Of a stretch of DNA of 60,000 nt, positions 33,901 through 45,900 are shown one piece after another. The stretch spans positions 10,610,027 to 10,670,026 of the forward strand of contig NC_087068.1 in the NCBI RefSeq assembly GCF_963678635.1, written 5' to 3'. Source of the DNA: Symsagittifera roscoffensis. Lineage: Eukaryota; Xenacoelomorpha; Acoela; Convolutidae. Each line of letters starts with the position of its first letter. Position 1 is the stretch's first letter. The notes beneath the pieces are model-generated. The model was not told the DNA's origin. It saw nothing but the letters and a program-made list of their open reading frames with translations, and searched no databases. The position numbers and the translations under genes are program-made.

Positions 33901-36900
33901 GAAGTTTTTGTTTAATGTGATCAACTGTTATGGAATGAAGCATTTAAGAAATGATTTGTTCATCGAATGTTTTTTAAAGTTTTGAGGCGAAATTTAAGTG
34001 TGGTCGGATTATTTATTGATTTTTTGACAAGTGGGTTTAGTTTTGTCAAAAATTGTTGAGGGCTATTTTTTCGGTGTTCGGTTGGTCTTCATAGTATTGT
34101 TTTCATTTGTTGAACAAATGGGGGTATCTTTGAATTATTTGTACTTTAGGCCAAATGATCATGGGTCTTTTTTACTTTAGGCTAATTTTTACTCTAGGCT
34201 ACTTTAGGCTAATAACTGATTAAAAAGATTGATTGCGGTAATCTAAATTAAAGTTGTTTCTGAAATTCAACTTTCTTTAATATTTTAGACTGTGGGATGA
34301 ATGTTTTATAATTTTTCGGTGGTTGGCTTCTAAGACGTGATAATTTTCTATGTTGGGATTTATGTTGTTGATCCTGTGATAAAAAAATTTTCTGATAATT
34401 TTTCATTTTTTCTTTCTTTTTGGGGTATTTTTGGTTCTGGTGTGTTTGATCTTTGAGGTTCTACATTTTGCTGTTGAATTGTTTTTGTATTTTTTGTGGT
34501 ATCAACCTTTTGATTTTGTTCTATTTGTGGGTTATTTTGAACGATGTGTAAACCTGTGAAAAAATATAATTGAGTTAATTGGCGGAGTGCGTATTCTTTT
34601 GGGTAACAAGGTAATAGGTTGTTACGGCGTTGAACGATTTCTTTTTTATTTAAATCAGTAAGTTTGTATGTTACTACAGTTGGTTTATGTTACTACAGTT
34701 TGTATGTTACTTCAGTTGGTTTATCAATTATCTGGTAGGGTCCTATTCGAAGTGGTTGTAATTTTCGGAGATTTCGTTTTGTGTATTAAAATTAGGTATT
34801 AAAACAAATGTTCCAATTTTCAAGTCTGTGGTTGGCATGAAGCTTGAATTAATTCTGTTATTTATATTTTGCCTTTATAACAATTTTTTTGTTACTTTTT
34901 GGTAGATTTCATTGTTGTTTTTATCTCTTTGTTAAATCCATTCGGTATGTGTACCGGAAGCTAGTTTTATTAAATTGTGGATGATGAAAGTGGTCTTCAT
35001 CATGTGTGTGTAACGGTAGGTTATAACAAATTGAATCTTTGTTTGGTTGACAATAACCTCGTGCATTTTTTGAGCGTTTGCTGTAAACATAATTGGTTTT
35101 CGTGGCTTTTGATTAAAAACCATTTCGTATAGTGACATTCCTAAAGTTGTTGAGATTTGTGAATTACAGGTTAATGGGAATAATTTTACATCTGTTGACC
35201 ATTCAGTGTATCGTGTATCATTTCCATTAATGATACATCTGAGATATTCTTGTAGTGAACGGTTCATACCTTCGACTAATCCATTTGTCAAAGGTGCATG
35301 AGATGTACGTGGTTTATGCTTGATATTATATAAGTGGCATAATGTGATGATTTCGTTGTTAATGAATTCTGTGCCGTTATCTGTGACTAGTTTTTCTTGT
35401 AGTCCGAATTTAGCTATCCAATGTTCGTAAAGTGTTGTGTATGCGTAGTAAGCAATACAATGTGGTACTGGGTTGAGTGCTACGTAGTGTGTTAATGCAT
35501 CAACATTTACCATAATATAAGAACTTACTTCGGAGGATGGTGAAATTGGTCCTTTTGTGTCGAATGAAATTCTATGGTTGAAATATAGACTTTGTCCTTT
35601 GAAATCTTGATTTGTTGCTATTTGTTTTTGGGTAAGGTTTATTTAATTGACATAATATGCAATCGTTGCATAATACTTTAATCCAAATTGGTGCGTTTGG
35701 GAAGTAAAAATTTTGTGTAAAATTTGAATATGTCTTTTCTGATCCTGAGTGTTCTTTTGTATGTTGTGTATGAGATATGTCAAATGCTATTAGCATCATG
35801 CTGAGGGGGAGACAGGGTACTTTAAAACTGGGTGTCTGATATTCTAAAAGGTCTGTGGTTTCATTAATAGTTGTATTATTGTATTTTCTAAAGTATCGGA
35901 GGAGTGTTTTATCTCCTAATATTGTTGTATCAGCTTTTGTTGGTTTTGTTTTATACTTGTGCCATGATTTGAGTTGGTGAATTATGGGATCAAAGTTTTG
36001 ATATTTCTGTAATAACTGTAGTGTAATTTTTTCTGTTGGTGGTAGAAAAATAATTTCAACTTCTATTTTTGATAATGGAATTGTGTCGAGTGGAACTTGA
36101 TTTATTGTGTATTTTGAATAATTTATTGGTGGTCCCGATAAATTCATTTTGTCAGTTAAATTTTCTGTTTCTATCAATGGAAAGGTGTTTTTTTTGTGTG
36201 GTTGTTGTTTGATTGTTTTTTGTTGAGTGTTATTCTTTATCCAATGTGAATAGGGAATTGGTTTGAATGTGGATGTTCCCAATAGATCTACTTCATAGTG
36301 GTTATTTTGACAATCTAAATAGATTGGGAAATGTTGTAAGTTATTTATTTGTGACTAATCTATATCAGTTTTTACTGCATATTTGCATTCCAATTTGGGT
36401 GATGTTTCATTTTTTGCAAGATAGAAATTAATATTTTGTGGTATTTCAACTGTAGTTTTTCGTGTAAGTAGTTCAGGTGGTGTATTTCTACTTAATGTAT
36501 CTGGTAGTGCAAGGTTTTTTCCTGCTGTATGTAAGTTTGGCAGTTTTAATAAAAATAATTGAAATATATAAACTCTATGGTTTGTGTTTGATTTTTGTGT
36601 AAAGAGAAATTTTATAGGTTTATGATCTGTAAATAGAACTGTTGGATGTTTTGATCCAAGTATTAGAAATTCATATTCGGTAAGTGTGTATATTATAGCT
36701 GTGAATTCTCTCATGAGAGTAGAGAGTCGTAGTTCAACTTGTGTAAATAAGCGAAAGTTTGCTGATATAAGATTCATTTTATTTGTTCCACTGTGTGATT
36801 GTAACAATGCTACGCCGATGCCAAAATTTGAAGCATCGCACATTGCGTAAAATTGTTAATTTGGATCTGGGATTGTATTTGATATTTGTTCTGTTAACTA

Positions 36901-39900
36901 TTTTTTAATTTCTTCGAATCTTGTTTGATGTTCGGTAGTCCATTCGAAGTTATTTTTCTGTCTAAGGATGTTATAGAAAGGTCTTAAGTATAATTGCATT
37001 TTGTATACATATTTGCTTAAGAAATTTAACATTTCAAGGAATTCTTGGATTTTCTTTATATTTGTGGGTGGTTGAAGTTTCTGAATTGCGTGTATTTGTT
37101 ATTTCAATGGAGTTATAGTGTTACTTTCGATAATGTGGCCAAGAAATTTTACGGGTGTTAGGAAAAAATGTGATTTGTCTGGGGCTGCTTTCATGTTTTC
37201 ATTTTTGAGTATTTGATGATATTGTTCTAAGATTATAAACATTTTGTCTTTCGTTTGTGACTGCTTGAAAACATTATCTAAGTATGTGATTGCATGCTTT
37301 TTGATTATAAGTGGTCTAAAAATTTTACTCATAAAAGCTGAAAAAGCTGCTGGTCCTATGGAAATTCCATAGAATAATCTATTGAATTCGTCTTGTTGAT
37401 TTCCAATAACGAATTGTGTTAATCGTCGTGGCTGTTCATCTAGTGGCATTTGATTGTATGCACTATTCATATCTGCGGTTGTGAAGTATTTACCATTTAT
37501 TTTGGTTAGAATTACTTGAATAGGTTCAATGGGCCAATTACATTTAGTTTTGTCAACTAGTGAATTGAAGTATCTAGTATCTAGAACTATTTTTAGTGGT
37601 TCTCCTTTAGCTAAGATGATAATTGGGTTTATAAAGGTTTTACCTTTTGGTTGTTCTTCTTTGTTTACTGGTGATACAATCTCATATTGTTCTAAAATGT
37701 CAAGTAGTCTGTTTACTTTATCTTGTAAATGTATCGGTACTTTACTTGCTCGTTGTTTTTTTGAAAACTGCGTCAGGTTTTTAAAGCTAAATGTAGTGGT
37801 GAACTAATTTTTCCAACATCGAATTTGGATGTTGCATAAACTGTTGGAAACTTTAATAACAGTTCGGCTAATTTATCGAATTCTTTTTGTGTTATTTGGG
37901 AATGTTCAAAATTAAACATTGTTAGAAACTTTTGTTGTTCTTCTGTATAATGTGATATTTTAAACGTTGGTTTAAAATATGATGTTTTTGTGAATTAATC
38001 AGTGTTTTTTTTTGTTGCTTATTAAGTTGTTCATTGATAATTCTTCATCAAGAATTGTGGATTGACATATGTCTAGTAATTGTAATATATTATTGACTCG
38101 ATATGCTACTTCATTTGTGGGTGAAGTTGTTGCATTTGTTTCACAGTATCCTAAGAGTCCTAAGGGTAGTGTTATCTGGTATGGTGAATTGTTATATACG
38201 TGTAATGAAATAATATCTGAGTTTGAATGTTTCATGTATTTGATGGATGAACTTGTGATTCGAAAAAATTTATGGATTGGTTTAAATTCAAGGTCTGATA
38301 TGAAAAAATGTTGTTTGTTTTGGTTCCTATCGTACTGGTGGACTTGTTTAATTGAAAAATTATATACATTTCCTGATAGTGGTTTCAGGTATTTTTTCGT
38401 TCCTGATTATTAATAGGGTAAAACTTGGAGAAAATGGTGGTTGTTTGTTTAATCTTTGAAAGAATGTTAAGGATGTGTTTTTTGTCCTTGTGTATTTATG
38501 TTTTATATGGAGTTTGCTATTCAAAATGTTTATTGTGGGAATATACTTAGTTATAAACGGTATGCTAATGATATTGTGTTTTATGTCTGTAATGTGAAAT
38601 GTTTGTTTAAATGGTTTATTTAGTATTTTATTTTGTTCCATCGTTCTAGTGGGAACAAGGAAAAGTTGGATTTTTCCGTAATTTACTAATGTTGATCCTT
38701 GTGCTGTGGCTAATTTACTGGCGGTTTTTATAAGCGTTAGGATTTGGTGTAATGATTTGATTTCATTCCAAGTAGGGATGTTAATAATATTTGATTCTGC
38801 TCCTGAATCAATTAGAAAATCTATTTCAAGTTCGGGTGGTTGAAATTCTTTACTTTTTGGATTTTCTAAGAGAAATGGTATTGTCCAAATTTTTCTCTTG
38901 GCTGTTCTTTTTGTATATTTTGGTAAATGTGACTTGTACATGATTGTTGCTTTTTGTTATTGACTACTGTATTTATTTCGTTTACATTCTGTTCAATTGA
39001 TACATCGTTTCTTATGGGTCTAGTATAGTAGTCTTGAAGAAGTTCCGATTGATTTTTGTTAATGTTTGAACTAAAAGGTTGTTCGTACATGATGGGTTCG
39101 TAGTCGTTTTCGACTGTGATCATAATAACTGAGATAGTGTTATTTGTGTCACTTTGGTTGTCTGTTGATTCACAATTAGCGTGGTTTAATTGTAGTTTGG
39201 TACTTTCTGTGTTGTCAATACCAGGAGGATCTGAAGTTGTTCCTTCGGTTGCTTGTATCTGATTAATTTGTTGCTGATGTTTCGGTGTGTTACTTCTATA
39301 TTTGTGTTGGGAATCAGGGTAACGATTGTTGTTTCGATAAGGAGATTGAGAATAATTTTTTCGATTGTTATAATTGGGATTCCTATTTTGTGAGTTGTTT
39401 CTTGACCTATTATAGTAATTGTTTTTGTTTCCTTGATAATTAGATCTGTTATGGGAGTTGTTTCTTGATCTGTTGTTTTGGTAACGTTGGTATCTGTTAT
39501 TTGAATAACTTCTATTTCTGTTATTCGAGTAGATTCTATTTCTATTGTATATTGAATTACGTGATCTATCGTTTGAATAGTTTCTATTCCTAGAATTTGA
39601 ATGGGAATTCGTATCAGAAATTTCTCTTCTGTTTGAATTTGATCGTGAATAGTTGTTTCTATACTGGTTATTTTGGCTATTTGATCGACTATATCTGTTT
39701 TGTGAGAAATTTCGTGAAGTTCTTTGTTCTGGTGATCTACCTCTATAATTAGAGTTATAGTGTGATTGGTTTCTTGAGTAATTTGAATTATTTGGGAGTG
39801 GTTTACCAGAGCTGTTATTACTATGTATATTTTTGTTTGGTAAATTTTGATCCTTTTTCATGTATTGATAGAATGATTTATTTGGTTCTTTGTACTTTTG

Positions 39901-42900
39901 CGGTTTATTTTGATTATCCTGTTGTTTTTGTCTACATTCGGCAATGCTGTGTCCGTATCTTCGGCAACATTTACACCGTTTCTTGAAAGATGATTTACTT
40001 TTGAAATTGGGATTTTTCTCATATATGTTCAAAATTTCAGTGATTTTTTCAGTTAGGTCTACATCTGAGTCGTTTATGTTGTTTATTTGTGTGGTATTTG
40101 TTTCGATTCTATTAACGTATTGAAGTTTAAGATTTTCTGTTTCTTCAAGTTTCATTGTGATTTCTGCTTGTTCTAATTTGTCAACTACTTTTCTGAAATC
40201 TAAATCTGGTTCTCGAATTAATGAGGGGTGTGATGCTCTCTTTTTTATAGCTTTTTTTCTTAATTGGGGTGTTAGAGTAATCATTAAAATTCCTGTCATT
40301 TTTGTGTTTTTATAGTCATGTGTATTTAATGAATATGCTTTTCGAACTAGTGTTTCGATACGTATTGCTAATTGTTTGATGGTTTCATTTGGTAATCTGC
40401 GGATTTCATTACATAAAACTCTTTGATGTTGTTTATTTCTTTCAGAATCAAACATTTTTGAAAATTCTTGTGTAAATCTTTTCCAATCTGTTTTTATCTT
40501 TATTGGTAAAACTGAAAACCATTTCTGAGCTGCGCCATCAAATGTTGTTTGGATTAACGCTGTCTGTCTATATATCCAATTTTGATGGAGTGGTATATTA
40601 ATTGGTTCAGGTCCGATATTTCAAATTAAATTTGCTGTGACTGCGTTTAAATAGTCTACTACAGAATATTCAGGGTCTGTGCTTGTGAATACCAACAGTG
40701 GTTTATTTGATGTTATTGATGATCCACCCATGAGGTATGGATTCATAGTCATCTGTAGTGATTTTGCGGCATTTGGCATTTGTGAAAAATTTGTCAGTTG
40801 ATTTTTTGTTATTTCATGTTGTTGTAAATAATATGGTAGTGGTATTTCGTTTTGCATTTGCGTTGGTTGATAATAATCATTATTTGCTGGATTTTGTGAA
40901 TAAAAATTATTATATGAGGTTCGTAATTTGGTCTAGGTTGTCGCATATGTTGTTCTCGTGTATTTGGTTCAAAATATCTGGTTGATTTACGTGATAAGAC
41001 TGGAGTCTTTGGTTTTGAGAATTTTTGTTGATGGTTTTGGTCATGAAAATCGTCATCATCTGAGGAATGATAATTAGGTGTATAGTAGGGTGTTTTTTGT
41101 TTATATTGGTATGGTTTTTTATTATTTTTAATTTGTTGAAAAAGTGGATAGTTTTCACTTGGGTCTGTTGGATTTCGTGGGTTATCATTAGAATTGACGA
41201 AATTTGATGTTTGTTGTTGGAAATTTTGTCGTTGTGAAAATGAACGATTATGCGGGTTTGTACGAGGAGCTTTAGATGTTTGTGATCTATTTACATAGTT
41301 ATAATTGTGTTCTGCAAAATTACTTCTGGTGAAAATTCTTTGTTTTTGTGGTGGTTTTGTCATTGATCTAAATGTTTGGTAATCCATATGTGAATATTTT
41401 GAAGCAACCGAGGGTTTAACCGTAGACTGCAATGTTACTTGAGGTAATATTGAAGTCTTTGGTTTTGGCTTTGTAAGCTTTGGATGTATTGGTGAAATAC
41501 TTTGCTGTGTAGTTGTTACAATTGTTTCAACTATTTCTTCATTTATAAAATGTGATGGCGTTTGAATATCTTGTTGTGTAAGATTTCTAGTTCCATTTAA
41601 GTTTTCTTGTTGTACAAAAGTTGAATTTAAACTATTATTTTGTCTTCTATCAGGTGAAAATTAATTTTAGTTTAAGGGTGTTGCATCTGTTGTCAGTGGT
41701 ATTATTTTTTATGTAGTCTTTGTGAGTAGTTATTGTACTGATTGCTTGACTTGAGATGTCTATTGGAATATTCAGAAATAATGTATGAGACCATTCACGG
41801 TCCCAAACGTAATCTGATTGTTCGGCAATGACAGTGTCGTCATTTGTACTCTGCGGTCTAAAATTTTTTCTTGCTTGTGCAATTAAATCTATATTGTGGG
41901 AAAAATAGTCTATTATAAACCATGCTAAGATTTTTTGTAAATCATGTTTTACATTTAGTGAAGTTTCGTTATTTGAAAAATTTTCACGGATTGTGTTTAA
42001 AAATGCTGAGAATGCGGCAATTTTGTTTCTTACCTTTGTGTGTCTTGATGTTTGAACTGGTGATGTGCTTTCGGTTTCTTTCTTTTCTAGCATAGATAAA
42101 TAATTATATATTATTGTAAAAACATCGTTAGTGAAAATTGAGTTTGCTCTCTGTGAATTTTGATGTTGTATATTTTTGATGTATTCTGTGAATACTTTTG
42201 AAAATTCTATATCGACATCATCTGTTTGGATAACATATTTGCTATGAAAGTTTCTTGTTGTACTATGAGTTCTATGGTGTAAATTACATATTGTTGTGTT
42301 AAGTTACATATTCTTTTTATGTAATGGTCGACAATTTGTCTTTTGATTTTTATTTCTGGGAATTCTGCTTTACATGGGCTAATTCCTTGTTCAAATATTT
42401 TTGCGATTAGGTTATGACAAAATTGTGTTTGTCTTCTGTCGTCAGTAAGTGAAATGATGATGAATGGGAAAACCGAATCTTCGTCTGGACTTTCGTCACT
42501 TGGGCTTATACTCATTTTTTCGTTTTATGACTGTCAGTGCGTAATGTTCAATGTGTCTGATTGGTTGGTTCCAACTGTATAAACGTACTGGTTTATTTTT
42601 GTATATCTTTTTTATTCTTTTTTTCCCTTGTTTTGATGAATGTGATGTAGCTTCTGAATCGGAAAAAAATAATTGATCATGAACTGGGTAATTTTTATTT
42701 ACTGTCTCTTTTAGTTTGTAGAGTGCACCTAAATCGCTGACTTCTGATTCGAAGACTGCGTTTCTACGCTTTGAAAATCTTTTTCGTGTAATTTGTCTTT
42801 GCTTGCTTAAAATTTTTTTTTATTGTTTGACGTTTTGTGCGAATATATCCGATTGTTTGTTTATGCGGTGTAATTACAAGATCGTATGCTTCATTATTTA

Positions 42901-45900
42901 TTTCACAATTGTGTAGTACGATTGTTTGTTTTTTTCCTAAATTGTTCAGTGACATAAGGTTTAGGATGAGGGTTGCAAGGGTTGTTATTAGTAATTTTAA
43001 AATCCTAGACTGTTGGTCCTTACAATTTTTTGGCTAGCCTAACTTGGGGTTTTTATATAGGGTTGGAGAGAAAAGTATATATCGATTCCGAAGAAAGATT
43101 TTTACTTCCTCGTGGCTATTATAAGTTAAGGTGTTAACTTACTTAATCTTACTTAGGGGTAGTGATTGTGTTCAAGGGTTGGAGAAAAGTAGATCGATCC
43201 ACAAGGTTCAGGTTTAATTAGAACACAAGTAGTTCGATAGATACTATTTTAATACTTACTAAGACTTAAGATTTAGCCTGGGTCAGGTAAGAGGGGGGAT
43301 TAAGTGAAGGATGAAATAACCGAAGTTCTTCACTGTTTAGCTTAATTTGAATGGTTAATGTGATTGAACAATTTCTATTAGTCTTGGGTCTTTGAAAGGG
43401 TTGGGTAGTGAATTGACGTTTGAGGTCGTTAGACACTTTTTTTATTGGATGGGGAGAACAAAATTGTTCTATTTGATCCAAGGATAGGCCTTGATGATCA
43501 GGTTATAATTTTTGATGGTATAAATTGGATTTAATTTAATTATTTAATGGAGATCCAAGGAAAGCCTTGATGATCTGGTTTAAGATTGAAGAAATTGAGA
43601 TGAAAGAAGGATAAAAAATTAGATAAAGTTTTAAAGATAACTTAAATTTATTTGATGAAAATTTTAGTGTTTGATGATATTAGAGTTTTAAATGTTTGCT
43701 ATTATGTTTAGGCGATGAAGCGGGGGATGCCAGGATGATTTATATATATTAACAGTTTATGATCATGTCAACTAATTTTTATTTTTTATTTTTAATAAAT
43801 ATAATTTTCAGATACCTTTTTCAATTTTACTGCAGATTTAGAGGGAACGATTTGAGATGTTTTTATAAATCGTTATTGTACAATAGTAAATAGGATTTAG
43901 CGCCTGTAATATTCATGAAGATTTTTCTTCAAGGTTTCGATGTTTGCAAATGAAAATCTAAATTCTCTGCTATTAAAATCCTAAATGTAAAAGATTGGTC
44001 TGGATTTCGTTGTACGACCATACTACTTAATGGTAAGTTTCTTCGTAGTCGCAGATCGTCTCTTGTCCGAGATCTTCTTCCAATGCCTGGTAGTTCTATT
44101 ATTGTGCGGAATAGCGGTTCTGATCTATTGAGTCGTAGAGACACTTCAATTAGATTATTATCGTGTAACATTTTTGAAAATGTATTTGTCTAATTCTTAT
44201 ATATCTGTTAGTTCTAAGCTAATTTGTTTTTTTTAAGGTCTTGATCGAGACTTATGGTCGCACCAGATGAGTTAAGTTCTATGTGTAACTCATAGAGTAA
44301 TTTCGGATAGGGTACACCGTCTGCTCGTCACGCTATCTTATTTTCGGCCGGATAGATTCGTGCAACGTCTTAGTCCAATACCGATCCTAATCTTACTCTT
44401 ATATCTACTAGTCTCAGGGTGTTTAACTAGTCTCTGCTAGGCTCAATAGATCTAGAGTATACTGGCTTATTGCGATTGCTAAAGTTCTCTGGGAGAGGTA
44501 ACTAATTTCTAAGTTAACTTCAAATCTCTCTGGTGCTGAAATTACAAGAAATTTCAGCACTTACAATTAAGTGGATTGTTAGTTAGATGGATCGTGATTG
44601 GTTAATATTAAATATTTTATAGAGATCAAATATCCAATGTATAACCAAAGAATAAATATAGTTTATATCTGGTTCCATTAGTGAACGCACGGAAAAGACT
44701 AAAAGTTAGCGTAAAGCTTGCTACCCGAGTCGAGATTTTTCACCTAATTTGAAGCAAGATTTGAGCGGTTTGAGCGGTTTTTTTAGACAATTACGCTCAA
44801 AATCATGCTTCAAAATGAGCGGTTTGAGCGGTTTTTGAACGGTTTATCTAAAAAAACCGCTCAAAAACCGCGCAAGATTTAATAATAAAAAGCCGACCAC
44901 AGAGGGATTCGAACCCGCAACCTTCTGATTCGAAGGCAGAGGCCTTATCCGTTAGGCCATGATGCCCTGATATTCAGCTGAGCGAAGCCAATATAAATTA
45001 CGCACCACAATGAATACTGAATACTCTGCATTCTAATTCGTGCTTTTATAAACTACACTACTATTACTATTCCATCTAAGTTGCGTCTATATCTTCCTGT
45101 TTCAATTAATCTCCGGGCTCTTTTTCCTTTCCCCCACCCCCCCCCCCCACCTCACACCAGTTTCGAACCATCTCCGCTTCAACTCCTTCTTCTTCCCACC
45201 AAAGGGGAAGCCCCCCCCCCCTAAATCCGCCCCTGCTCTTGCGTATACATTACGTGAATTAAGTAACAGTGACACTATTCGTTATGCAGAGAAGTGAAAC
45301 GTTGAGTCTGGGACCTCGACCCGGGAAGACCGCTCAAAAACCGCTCAAATCTTGCTTGAAAAACCGTTCAAAAATCACCGCAAGAAATGAGCGGTTTTTG
45401 AGCGGTTTTTTAAGCAATATTTGAGCGGTTTGAGCGGTTTTTCCAAAAAAACCGCCCAAACCGCCCAAACCGCTAAAACCGCTCAAATCTTGCTGGAAAA
45501 CCGCTCAAACCGCTCAAATCTTGAGCGGTTTTTGATCGGGATCTCGACCCGGGTAGTGGTTGTGTTTCTCGCCTGTTATTCTGAAATTGATTTTTTTTCC
45601 AACGCAAGTGACGCGAAGCTCCGTTTTGCCTCTGCGTTTGCATTTTCAGTTCCCTCCAGGACATAGTGCAATTAATTTTTTATAGGAATGTCAGAACTTG
45701 TAAGAATCAATAGAAAAACTAACAACATGTAAGCAAGAATTAAAATCCTATAAGAAACTTACAAGAATCTCATAAGATTTTGAATTCCGATCTAGAAGAT
45801 GAAGTCTTTGAAAATCTTTTTAGAAATTTTAACGATTCAAGGCTCTTTAAAAAACAATTTTTTGAATTCTGAGTTCTTACAAAATTCATTACTCAGTCAA

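Larger units (their letters stand above)
25445..44677 (-). mobile_element. Giant Ty3/gypsy-type LTR element with envelope and accessory ORFs (degenerate)
   Basis: Two LTRs of 933 and 936 bp bound 17.4 kb of internal sequence coded on the minus strand. In order: ORF0, Gag, protease, RT, RNase H, integrase with a GPY motif, a transmembrane/Pro-rich ORF, an envelope-like glycoprotein, ORF-X and a 1.6-kb 3' region. Domain order RT-RNaseH-IN and the GPY tail place it in Ty3/gypsy (Metaviridae). At 19.2 kb it is two to four times the usual length. Indels and stops in all major frames and 3-4% LTR divergence by eye mean it cannot encode functional products. I found no clear target-site duplication. 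It lies antisense in a host intron. Confidence 0.93.
44721..45556. mobile_element. Foldback-like element with GAGCGGTTT arrays
   Basis: The left end ctacccgagtcgagat and right end atctcgacccgggtag are inverted repeats of 16 bp with one mismatch. Inside each end are dense direct and inverted copies of gagcggttt and aaaccgctc (44760-44880 and 45330-45535), able to form many hairpins. The middle carries the tRNA-Arg-like sequence, C-rich runs and a hAT-like terminus (45221-45235). No transposase is present. It starts 43 bp from the 5' LTR. Confidence 0.65.

Noticed and set aside
36853-37101. Reassigned stop codons (TAA/TAG read as sense) in pol
   Set aside because: Three in-frame stops follow each other while the RT frame is otherwise open, but several frameshifts nearby and normal TAA/TGA ends of host genes point to decay, not a variant code.
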